Shown here: positions 1 through 6,237 of the stretch, piece after piece
Numbering within the stretch: position 1 is the first letter of the stretch
Layout of the letters: every line of letters starts with the position of its first letter
Source of the DNA: JANLSE01 sp031362265
GTDB taxonomy: Bacteria; Chloroflexota; Chloroflexia; Chloroflexales; Roseiflexaceae
NCBI GenBank assembly: GCA_031362265.1
Contig: JANLSE010000732.1
Span: forward strand, 1-8,135
DNA length: 8,135 bases
Direction of reading: 5' to 3'
Notes under the pieces: model-generated
Database searches by the model: none
The model's input: only the letters and a program-made list of their open reading frames with translations
Told to the model about the DNA's origin: nothing
Program-made: the position numbers and the translations under genes

Positions 1-117
1 CTCTTCACCACTCCCTGCTAGCGACACCCGATATCCGGCGCCGATTAGGAGCTGCTGAAAGATTCGCCTAATTGATGGATCGTCGTCGACGATTAGAACA
101 TGTGCCGTTTCGCTCAT
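1..117 (-). CDS. Response regulator receiver-domain protein, N-terminal fragment
   Basis: The first 39 codons of a leftward gene are visible, beginning at an ATG whose complement is at 115-117 and running off the left edge. The translation starts MSETAHVLIVDDDPSIRR and continues with a helix and then GYRVSLAGSGEE. This is the standard opening of a CheY-like receiver domain: a hydrophobic first beta strand, the acidic cluster at residues 11-13 that binds Mg2+, helix 1 with the DPxIR pattern, then strand 2. The phospho-accepting Asp (expected near residue 55), the conserved Thr and Lys, and any output domain lie outside the window, so its output (DNA binding, enzymatic or stand-alone) cannot be stated. 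The Shine-Dalgarno is weak (GGCGGGT-like, just upstream). Its role would be phosphorelay from a sensor kinase in the cytoplasm. It is divergent from the amidohydrolase gene. Confidence 0.85.
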   Translation of the reverse strand, partial: MSETAHVLIVDDDPSIRRIFQQLLIGAGYRVSLAGSGEE

Positions 118-132
118 CCCGACCCGCCACAA

Positions 133-154
133 CAATTGTGATATTCCACAATTG
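133..154. promoter_or_regulatory. Perfect 8-bp inverted repeat, possible operator
   Basis: CAATTGTG at 133-140 is mirrored by CACAATTG at 147-154 across a 6-nt spacer (ATATTC). It overlaps the predicted start point of the leftward promoter, a typical place for a dimeric repressor or autoregulator. The arms are AT-rich, so chance is possible, and no regulator can be named. Confidence 0.35.
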
Positions 155-157
155 GCT

Positions 158-186
158 ATTGTAGCGTGCTGCTACCGATTGTGCAA
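158..186 (-). promoter_or_regulatory. Candidate sigma70-type promoter for the response regulator gene
   Basis: Read on the minus strand there is TTGCAC (186-181), a 17-nt spacer, and TACAAT (163-158). The -10 matches consensus at 5 of 6 positions and the -35 at 3 of 6, with ideal spacing. The predicted transcription start is near 151, giving a leader of about 34 nt. This was found by eye only. Confidence 0.45.
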
Positions 187-190
187 CAAA

Positions 191-199
191 TGGTACAAT
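191..199 (+). promoter_or_regulatory. Candidate extended -10 promoter for the amidohydrolase gene
   Basis: TGGTACAAT is an extended -10 (TGn plus TACAAT) with no recognisable -35 at the usual distance. It would start transcripts near 206 and leave a leader of about 85 nt. A second possibility is TTATAC at 223-228 with TTCCTG at 201-206. An imperfect 10-nt direct repeat (260-269 and 270-279, 8 of 10 identical) lies in the leader just before the ribosome binding site. Confidence 0.3.
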
Positions 200-290
200 C
201 TTCCTGAAATGTACGTAACGCATTATACCAACTACTTGGTCTAAATCGCATATGTATGGCCTAGCAGAGCCTAACAGATGAGGTAATAAC

Positions 291-1541
291 ATGAGTAATC
301 CAACGACACTTCAACCAAAGCGGACGGTGGCGGAGTTGAAGGAGCTACGCGCGCTCACTGGCGATGAGCATGGGGCGCAACGGGTTGCCTTTACCGATAC
401 CTGGGCAACAGCACGTGCATGGTTACGAACAAAGCTCGATCAACTGCCAGTTGAAGTTCATACCGATGCAGCTGGAAATACCTGGGCAACGCTGCGCGGC
501 GCTTCCGAAAAAGAGCTGATCATTGGTGGTCATATCGATTCTGTTCCAAATGGTGGCTGGCTCGATGGCTGTCTGAATATTCTGGCAGGGTTGGAAGTGC
601 TACGCCGCATTGCCGCTGAGGGCACACCACCGGTTACCATCCGGCTGGTGGATTGGGCCGATGAAGAAGGTGCACGCTTCGGGCGCAGCCTGTTTGGCTC
701 CAGTGCCGCATCTGGGCATATGGATCCCGAGGCTGTGGCTGACCTCAAGGATCGCAATGGCGTGACGCTGCGAGAGGCGGTTTCGGCATACGGGATTGAT
801 CTGTTAAAGGCACGTGAGGCTGGGCTTGAGTTACGCAATGCAGCTGCCTACCTGGAGTTGCATATTGAACAAGGGCCAGTACTTGAGAGCCTGGGCCTGC
901 CGATGGGAGTTGTACTTGGCACCTTTGGTGTCGAGCGCCACCGGATTATATGGAAAGGCCAAGCCGCACATGCTGGGTCGACGCCAATGGATAAGCGCCG
1001 CGATGCATTAGCTGGTGCGGCCAAACTGGCACTCGAGATCCGCGATATCGCCAAGCGCGTTGGGAATGGAGCCGTCTGCACCTCGGGTGGAGTTGTTACA
1101 AAACCAGGTATTGTCACCTCGGTTGTCGAAACCGCTGAACAACTACTCGATCAGCGCCACTTGGAGGGTGCCTCACTGGCACGCATGTTGGATGAGGCCA
1201 AGCAGGCAAGCAATCGGTTTGCCGCCGAAGAGCATATTACTGTTGAGTGGGAACGTCTCTGGCGGATCGACCCAATTCTGTTTCACCCTGAATTGATTGA
1301 GCTCTGTGATCTTGCCATTCGGGAGACGTGTGGCACAGTACACCGCCTACCAAGCGGCCCACTCCACGATGCCGCTGAAGTCTGTCGTGCGGGTGTGCCA
1401 ACGATCATGCTCTTTGTACAGAGCCTGCGTGGCATCTCACATAATAAGATCGAAGATACCCTCGAAGAGCATCTCGAACTCTCGGTACAAGCGCTGGATC
1501 GGCTGGCAACCAAAACCATGGCATGGATTGTGAGCCGATAG
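291..1541 (+). CDS. Zn-dependent M20-family amidohydrolase (N-carbamoyl-L-amino-acid hydrolase / allantoate amidohydrolase class)
   Basis: This 416-residue protein has the usual full length for the family. It probably hydrolyses a carbamoyl or ureido amide in nitrogen salvage (hydantoin, pyrimidine or purine breakdown) in the cytoplasm. The visible dinuclear-metal motifs are GGHIDSVPNGG (His81), LDG (bridging Asp92), DEEGARFG (general base Glu125 and ligand Glu126), ELHIEQGPVLE (His191) and GISHNKIED (His384). The central lid/dimerisation domain carries HAGSTPMDKRRDA from His227, and the late motif HDAAEVCRAGVP is also present. The start is supported by GAGG at 280-283, 7 nt before the ATG. 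Small departures from the common pattern are GPLHDA where GAGHDA is usual, LFVQS where FVPS is usual, and Cys94 after the bridging Asp. The exact substrate cannot be read from sequence: carbamoylase, ureidopropionase, allantoate and ureidoglycolate enzymes share these motifs. No hydantoinase or transporter gene lies beside it. Confidence 0.93.
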   Translation: MSNPTTLQPKRTVAELKELRALTGDEHGAQRVAFTDTWATARAWLRTKLDQLPVEVHTDAAGNTWATLRGASEKELIIGGHIDSVPNGGWLDGCLNILAGLEVLRRIAAEGTPPVTIRLVDWADEEGARFGRSLFGSSAASGHMDPEAVADLKDRNGVTLREAVSAYGIDLLKAREAGLELRNAAAYLELHIEQGPVLESLGLPMGVVLGTFGVERHRIIWKGQAAHAGSTPMDKRRDALAGAAKLALEIRDIAKRVGNGAVCTSGGVVTKPGIVTSVVETAEQLLDQRHLEGASLARMLDEAKQASNRFAAEEHITVEWERLWRIDPILFHPELIELCDLAIRETCGTVHRLPSGPLHDAAEVCRAGVPTIMLFVQSLRGISHNKIEDTLEEHLELSVQALDRLATKTMAWIVSR

Positions 1542-1551
1542 GAGAGTTATG

Positions 1552-1572
1552 GGGCGAACACAAGGTTCGCCT
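1552..1572 (+). terminator. Weak hairpin after the amidohydrolase gene
   Basis: GGCGAAC (1553-1559) pairs with GTTCGCC (1565-1571) across a 5-nt loop, with one further G-T pair outside. It begins about 10 nt after the TAG stop but has no T run, so it is at best a factor-dependent or mRNA-stabilising 3' structure. Confidence 0.3.
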
Positions 1573-1608
1573 ACCACGTCGATTCGATTCGCCAACTTGC
1601 GCCAATTA

Positions 1609-1617
1609 TGCTATACT
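1609..1617 (+). promoter_or_regulatory. Extended -10 promoter for the DEAD-box helicase gene
   Basis: TGCTATACT fits the extended -10 pattern TGnTATAAT with one mismatch. A weak TTCGCC (1588-1593) lies 18 nt upstream as a -35. Transcription would begin near 1624, giving a leader of about 69 nt to the preferred start codon at 1693, with the hairpin at 1643-1663 inside it. Confidence 0.5.
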
Positions 1618-1642
1618 GGGTGCAGAGCGTAACGTTATTGTC

Positions 1643-1668
1643 AGCGGCGCAGCACGCGCCGCTTTTCT
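1643..1668 (+). terminator. Terminator-like hairpin in the helicase leader (possible attenuator)
   Basis: AGCGGCGC (1643-1650) pairs perfectly with GCGCCGCT (1656-1663) around the 5-nt loop AGCAC and is followed by TTTCT. This is the classic intrinsic-terminator layout. It lies downstream of the extended -10 promoter and upstream of the helicase reading frame, so it would cut short the helicase transcript unless relieved. It could instead end readthrough from the amidohydrolase gene, but no room remains downstream for another helicase promoter. No strong competing antiterminator pairing was found by eye; AGCG at 1626-1629 with CGCT at 1660-1663 is the only alternative seen. Confidence 0.55.
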
Positions 1669-1677
1669 ATGCGTATT

Positions 1678-1682
1678 AAGGA
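1678..1682 (+). promoter_or_regulatory. Ribosome binding site deciding the helicase start
   Basis: AAGGA sits 10 nt before the ATG at 1693. The earlier in-frame ATG at 1669 has no Shine-Dalgarno and directly abuts the terminator-like hairpin and T run, so 1693 is the preferred start. Confidence 0.5.
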
Positions 1683-1692
1683 CTTTGAGAAC

Positions 1693-3471
1693 ATGACAAT
1701 CGACATGCAGGAGGCCCCCGCTACAGAGCTGCAGGGCTTCGCGGCCCTAGGTCTGAGTGAGCTAACCCTGCGGGCGTTGGCGGAGCTTGGCTACGAAGAG
1801 CCAACCCCGATCCAGAAACAGACGATCGCGCGCCTTGCCTCCGGCGCAGATGTGATCGCCCAGGCCCAGACGGGCACTGGCAAAACGGCAGCCTTCGCCC
1901 TGCCGATTATTGAGCAAATTGACCCATCGGTGCGCACACCGCAAGCGATTGTGCTGGCACCAACCCGCGAACTGGCAGTCCAGGTCGCTGAGGCATTTCA
2001 TACCTATGGTAAACATCATGGCGTTTCGGTGCTGCCTGTCTATGGTGGCCAACCGATTGAGCGGCAACTTCGTGCCCTAAGTCGTGGTGTCAATATCGTT
2101 GTTGGCACACCTGGCCGTGTGCTTGATCACCTTGAGCGCGGTACACTCGATCTTTCAAAGGTGCGCACCGTCGTACTCGACGAGGCGGATGAAATGCTCG
2201 ATATGGGCTTCATCGAAGATATTGAGTCGATCCTCAAGCGCACACCAGCCGAACGCCAGACGGCCCTGTTCTCGGCAACCATGCCTGGCCCGATTGCAAA
2301 CCTGGCCCGCACCTACATGCGCGACCCAGAGCGGATCGTCACGGTCTCACGCCAGATGACCGTCCAACTCACGCGCCAGTTGTATGTCGAGGTCGGTGCA
2401 CGCGACAAATTCGAGGTGCTGGCACGTATCCTGGATTTCGAAACGCCACCATCATCGATCATTTTCTGCCGTACTAAAAGCGAAGTCGATGCCTTGGGCG
2501 AGCGGCTGACCGCACGCGGCTTCCCGGCTGAAACACTGCACGGTGATCTCAGCCAGATTCAGCGCGACCGTGTGATGGGTCGGTTCCGCAGTACCCAGGT
2601 GGAACTGCTCGTTGCAACCGATGTCGCCGCCCGTGGACTCGATATCGAGCATGTGTCGCATGTGATTAACTACGACATCCCGATCGACCCAGAAGTGTAT
2701 GTCCATCGGATTGGCCGAACTGGCCGTGCAGGCCGCTCAGGGAACGCCATTACCCTGGTGACACCACGCGAACGACGTTTACTCCAAACCATCGCACGCG
2801 CCACCGGATCGACAATCGAGCGCCTGCGGCTCCCAAGCATGGCCGATGTGGTTGCACGGCGCCGCGAGACCTTCAAGGACACGATTCGTGAGGCAGTCAA
2901 TAGCGGCGGCTTAGATCAGTACGCTGGAATGGTTGCCGAACTCGCCGGTGAGTTCAGTGCCGAGGATCTGGCTGCTGCAGCATTCAAACTGGTGCTTGGT
3001 GAACAGCCTGACATCGGTGAAGATTTGCTCTCTGCGCGTGAGCCTGAGACCGATGCCGAGCGCCGAGCACGAATGCCAAACGAGGGATACCGCGATCGCC
3101 CGGCTGGCCGTGATAGTCGCGATGGCCCACGTGGCCGCCCTGATGAACGCCGCGAGTGGCGCGCTGATGATCGCCGTGACTTCCGCCCAGCCGGGCGTGG
3201 CTACGAGGATCGTGAAAGTGGCGACCGCAACATGGTGCGGTTACGGCTCGATGTTGGCCGTGAGGATTCAGTACGGCCAGGCGATATTGTTGGTGCAATT
3301 GCCAATGAGGCTGGTATTTCTGGCCGCTCAATTGGCTCGATTGAGCTGTTCGATCGCTTCTCGTATGTCGATGTGCCAGCCAGCGCTGCCGAGCGTATTG
3401 TGAGATCCCTGCGCAGCACCACTATTCGTGGTCGCCGGATCGCACCAACACTTGCGCGCCCACGCCGCTAA
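1693..3471 (+). CDS. deaD: DEAD-box ATP-dependent RNA helicase, DeaD/CsdA-like with C-terminal RNA-binding domain
   Basis: From the start at 1693 the protein has 592 residues (600 if the ATG at 1669 is used). It would unwind RNA duplexes with ATP, probably in ribosome assembly, mRNA turnover or cold adaptation. In 592-residue numbering the visible motifs are the Q motif GYEEPTPIQ, motif I AQTGTGKT at 58-65, PTRELAVQ, TPGR, DEAD at 163-166, SAT at 194-196, VATDVAARGLD at 307-317 and HRIGRTGRAGR at 338-348. A helical C-terminal extension follows. Residues of about 457-513 form a hydrophilic linker rich in Arg, Asp and Gly, probably disordered and RNA-binding. Residues of about 514-588 (starting MVRLRLDVG, containing GDIVGAIANEAGI) resemble the DbpA/CsdA RNA-binding domain. 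The symbol is by architecture; CshA or DbpA type naming is equally possible. Its leader holds a possible attenuator. Confidence 0.95.
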   Translation: MTIDMQEAPATELQGFAALGLSELTLRALAELGYEEPTPIQKQTIARLASGADVIAQAQTGTGKTAAFALPIIEQIDPSVRTPQAIVLAPTRELAVQVAEAFHTYGKHHGVSVLPVYGGQPIERQLRALSRGVNIVVGTPGRVLDHLERGTLDLSKVRTVVLDEADEMLDMGFIEDIESILKRTPAERQTALFSATMPGPIANLARTYMRDPERIVTVSRQMTVQLTRQLYVEVGARDKFEVLARILDFETPPSSIIFCRTKSEVDALGERLTARGFPAETLHGDLSQIQRDRVMGRFRSTQVELLVATDVAARGLDIEHVSHVINYDIPIDPEVYVHRIGRTGRAGRSGNAITLVTPRERRLLQTIARATGSTIERLRLPSMADVVARRRETFKDTIREAVNSGGLDQYAGMVAELAGEFSAEDLAAAAFKLVLGEQPDIGEDLLSAREPETDAERRARMPNEGYRDRPAGRDSRDGPRGRPDERREWRADDRRDFRPAGRGYEDRESGDRNMVRLRLDVGREDSVRPGDIVGAIANEAGISGRSIGSIELFDRFSYVDVPASAAERIVRSLRSTTIRGRRIAPTLARPRR

Positions 3472-3491
3472 CTATCCCCGGAACAATAGAA

Positions 3492-3550
3492 TGCCTTCTG
3501 TCGCTGTGTTTTGCTGTAGAGCAGGTACCAGCCAGAAGGCAATTTGTTTT
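3492..3550. terminator. Hairpin between convergent genes, probably a bidirectional terminator
   Basis: TGCCTTCTG (3492-3500) pairs perfectly over 9 bp with CAGAAGGCA (3533-3541). On the plus strand ATTTGTTTTCT follows; on the minus strand TTCTATTGTT follows. It lies 20 nt after the helicase stop and about 47 nt past the oxidoreductase stop, so it suits both converging transcripts. The 32-nt loop is unusually large for an intrinsic terminator and contains a GGTACC palindrome and a possible 4-bp inner stem (TGCT/AGCA). Confidence 0.5.
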
Positions 3551-3587
3551 CTCTGTGTCTCTGCACCCAAAGGGTACCCGCAGCGGT

Positions 3588-4934
3588 TCAAATTAGTTTC
3601 GCGACTTGCTGTTCGAGCAGATGATTCAGAATAATTTCCCCGACCCCATTCTGGTAGAGCCAAAGCCCATTTGTCTGGCCAGTGAAGCTTGGCTCACCGC
3701 CAAGGTTGCCGGTTAGCCGAAAGCCAGAAGCAAGCCCAATACCATAGATTCCTGGGATAGGCGCGCCATTGCGATCAAGCACCCGGCATTCAGTATCGAC
3801 AAGTGGTGGGGTGCCGCATCGATTGACCAGAATCTCAATCTCGCTCCCACTGCTATCGTAGATCGGGATGGTATTTGGGCGGTAGCCAAATGCTGGAATG
3901 ATAATATCGGCGGCTTCCAGTAATACCCGAATATCGGCGGGGTTATCATCTGCGGGGCGCAATTGACACAACTGGACGCGCCGCTCGACATCGGCACCAC
4001 GCATACCCCAGATTCGCATCAGTAGCTCGCGTGAATCCAACCGGAACCCGCCCAATCGGAAGAGCCGATTTGTCACCGGGCAAATATCCGCATCAGTGAA
4101 ATCAGTATAGCCCTCCCCTAACGCTGCCTCACGCGATGGATAGAAGAGTTTCAGCTTGTCGCGATGCAGAATCGTGATGCTCCCCGCACCAAACGTAACA
4201 CCCTGCACTCGATGTAGTAGTGTCCATGCCGATGAGAATGCGCTATGCGAACCGCCAATAATCACAATTCGCGGGTTTGTACTCCCTTGCAGGCGCTGCT
4301 CGATTTCGCGTGTACCACAGGCCGTCAGCACATGGTTTGTCAACAGGACTTTCTGTGCATAGGGCTGGAGATTAACACCCGCCACAAGCTCGGCACTTAA
4401 GGCCCGCTCACGCTGCTGGCTGCCACCTAGTGCCAGTACAACCGTTTCTGAGCAAAGCGTTTGGGTGCTGGTACCCATATCTGATAGCAGAGTCGTCTCA
4501 AACCCGCCATCGCTACATAATCGAATGGCCTGGGCAGTTGTATTCGGAAGAAAGCAACTTGTGGGATGCGTAGTAATGACATCCTGGAGCGCATCTCCAA
4601 TCAGCGCCATATAATCGCTAACAACCTGCAGCGGTACCGCGCCGGTTCGTCGTTGTTCGATAATCTGAGTTGGGTGAGCGCGAACTACGTGCTGAAATAC
4701 ATCGAGCGTATTCTCGCGTAGGCATTCAAGCATGGTTGCGCCCACCGTATCCGAGTTAATAATATACTGGCCAATCGTCCCACGCCCCATATGCGCAGTT
4801 TGGTCGGCAATCGCAATCGAGCGATCGAGCAGCATGCCTAAGTGCCCCTGTTGTAATGCACTGACGAGTGGCCCAGTACCAGCAGGGCCAGCGCCAATGA
4901 TCAATGTGCGGTACGTTCTATGAGCTTGCATCAT
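3588..4934 (-). CDS. FAD-dependent oxidoreductase / monooxygenase-like protein of unknown substrate
   Basis: This 448-residue protein has two dinucleotide-binding folds. An N-terminal FAD motif TLIIGAGPAG at 10-19 opens the protein. A second Rossmann motif IVIIGGSHSAF at 223-233 probably binds NAD(P)H. PAFGYRPN at 347-354 sits where FMO and ornithine/lysine N-hydroxylase relatives carry their TGY-type motif, and a late FAD-contacting stretch, GIYGIGLASGFR, is at 395-406. No CxxC redox pair, signal peptide or membrane segment is visible, so it should be a soluble flavoenzyme. The closest class I can name is the two-dinucleotide-fold flavin oxidoreductases (SidA/IucD-like monooxygenases and relatives); the reaction is unknown. 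The start is one of two adjacent ATGs (4934 or 4931) with no clear Shine-Dalgarno. It begins 5 nt after the stop of the upstream toroid gene, which points to translational coupling and joint function. Confidence 0.88.
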   Translation of the reverse strand: MMQAHRTYRTLIIGAGPAGTGPLVSALQQGHLGMLLDRSIAIADQTAHMGRGTIGQYIINSDTVGATMLECLRENTLDVFQHVVRAHPTQIIEQRRTGAVPLQVVSDYMALIGDALQDVITTHPTSCFLPNTTAQAIRLCSDGGFETTLLSDMGTSTQTLCSETVVLALGGSQQRERALSAELVAGVNLQPYAQKVLLTNHVLTACGTREIEQRLQGSTNPRIVIIGGSHSAFSSAWTLLHRVQGVTFGAGSITILHRDKLKLFYPSREAALGEGYTDFTDADICPVTNRLFRLGGFRLDSRELLMRIWGMRGADVERRVQLCQLRPADDNPADIRVLLEAADIIIPAFGYRPNTIPIYDSSGSEIEILVNRCGTPPLVDTECRVLDRNGAPIPGIYGIGLASGFRLTGNLGGEPSFTGQTNGLWLYQNGVGEIILNHLLEQQVAKLI

Positions 4935-4939
4935 ATGGG

Positions 4940-6142
4940 TTATACCAGCTCAAATGGCTCAAGCGGCTGCTGAGCATAGCGCCCTGCGGTGAAATCGTCG
5001 TAGAGCCAGAGTGCTTGTATCGCGAATTGTGTGACCCATGTATTAGCATGACGAGTGATCTCACCATTGCTTTGGCGCCCAAAGTAGAATGCGCCAACTG
5101 AGTTTGGATCGCTTGCACCCGATTGATTACGAAGAATAATGGGGATAAGCCGCTCAATTTGTGCATCCATATACGCAGGTAAACGGCCCTCCGCGCGATG
5201 TATTACCGCCAAGCGTACTGCCTGACACAACACATCGACACGCTCGCTATAGGTTCCCTGGCCGTTATGAAAGTGCCGTGGAATAAAGCCCTCCGGCGAT
5301 TGCTGATTCCATGCCCAAGCAGTCGCACGTGCAGATGCCTCAAGATAATCCTCACGCCTCAAGAAACTCCCAACTACCCATAACCCTTCGGCGGCATACC
5401 AGTGTGGGTGCAGGTTGGTACCCCCTTCGGCGGGAAATGTCACAAAGCGGCCATCTGCTTGCTGGAAGCTGAGTGCAAAATCACACGCAGCAATCGCAGC
5501 GCGCCGATATTTCTCGGCACGAGTAACATCATGCAGATTTAGCAGCCCAATACCAACTTTTGTATGGTAGGCACCCGAGCAGAGCGACCACTCTGCCTCA
5601 TTTTCAGGGTAATTCTCAGCTATAAGATCATAGAGTGCCAAGAAGCCGCCCGATGATTTTTGCATCGTGCCGATTAACCAATCGCCAAGTGTGACCGATG
5701 CGGCTAGGTATTGAGCATAGCCAGTAACTCGGTAAAGGTTCACTAAGCCACTGAGAATAACGCCACAATCGAAGGTATATATCAGCTGTTGTTTATTGCC
5801 AAAGCGAGTTGTTCCAAGTGGGTAGAGGCAGCGAAATCCACCAGTTTCCTCATGTACGGTGCGCAATAACCAGTCACCCGCCTGCACTGCACTCTTGCGC
5901 ACCGCCTCATTGCCAGTACGGCTCCACAACGAACATAGTAGCGTCAACATATAACCGGTAATCTCAGAATAGACATAGGCTGGTGTTTGGGTCTCTTCGT
6001 CGTACCACGAAATAAACCCACCATCGACCTCTGGGTTGTTTGAGTTTACTTGGGCAGCCCGTAGCATCCATGCAAGCGCGGCATCGATTTCGGGTGAGAA
6101 TTTAGCTGTGTCAGCAGCAGCATGGCTGGTCAGCAGTGACAT
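4940..6142 (-). CDS. Six-hairpin (alpha/alpha)6 toroid protein, glycosidase/epimerase-like, function unknown
   Basis: This 400-residue protein shows about six copies of a helical-hairpin unit. Each has a turn of the form GGF or GxF followed by aromatic residues: GGFISWYD near 41, GGFRCLYP near 101, GGFLALYD near 165, GRFVTFP near 231, GFIPRHF near 285 and AFYFGR near 351. Spacing is 54-66 residues. Second helices carry conserved polar residues (YSEITGY at 58-64, FDCGVILSGL at 124-133, YHTKVGIGLL at 192-201, HPHWYAAEGLW at 245-255, HANTWVTQFA at 365-374). This is the pattern of (alpha/alpha)6 toroids: glycoside hydrolases, lyases, N-acylglucosamine 2-epimerase-like or C5-epimerase-like enzymes. 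No signal peptide is seen, so it is probably cytoplasmic. The start is supported by AGGAG (complement at 6148-6152), 5 nt before the ATG. Context next to sugar genes suggests saccharide processing, but the reaction and catalytic residues cannot be named. Confidence 0.88.
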   Translation of the reverse strand: MSLLTSHAAADTAKFSPEIDAALAWMLRAAQVNSNNPEVDGGFISWYDEETQTPAYVYSEITGYMLTLLCSLWSRTGNEAVRKSAVQAGDWLLRTVHEETGGFRCLYPLGTTRFGNKQQLIYTFDCGVILSGLVNLYRVTGYAQYLAASVTLGDWLIGTMQKSSGGFLALYDLIAENYPENEAEWSLCSGAYHTKVGIGLLNLHDVTRAEKYRRAAIAACDFALSFQQADGRFVTFPAEGGTNLHPHWYAAEGLWVVGSFLRREDYLEASARATAWAWNQQSPEGFIPRHFHNGQGTYSERVDVLCQAVRLAVIHRAEGRLPAYMDAQIERLIPIILRNQSGASDPNSVGAFYFGRQSNGEITRHANTWVTQFAIQALWLYDDFTAGRYAQQPLEPFELV

Positions 6143-6237
6143 TGTTACTCCTGTTGAATAGATAGTGTGAATACATAGTAGCTGATGGAACGCGCCCTAA
6201 TATAGCCTATGCGATGGTTCAATTTGGTATTGTCACC

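Noticed and set aside
68..292. Leftward 74-codon frame across the divergent spacer
   Set aside because: It overlaps the response regulator start in another frame, shows no domain-like composition and crosses the promoter region.
2933..3403. 156-codon plus-strand frame inside the helicase gene
   Set aside because: It is a shadow of the Arg/Asp-rich helicase coding sequence, with no ribosome binding site or recognisable motif.
6143..6237. Separate promoter or terminator between glycosyltransferase and toroid genes
   Set aside because: The minus-strand candidates (TTGAAC with TATATT 12 nt away; TTAGGG with TATGTA) have wrong spacing or poor matches, and no GC-rich hairpin with a T run is present.
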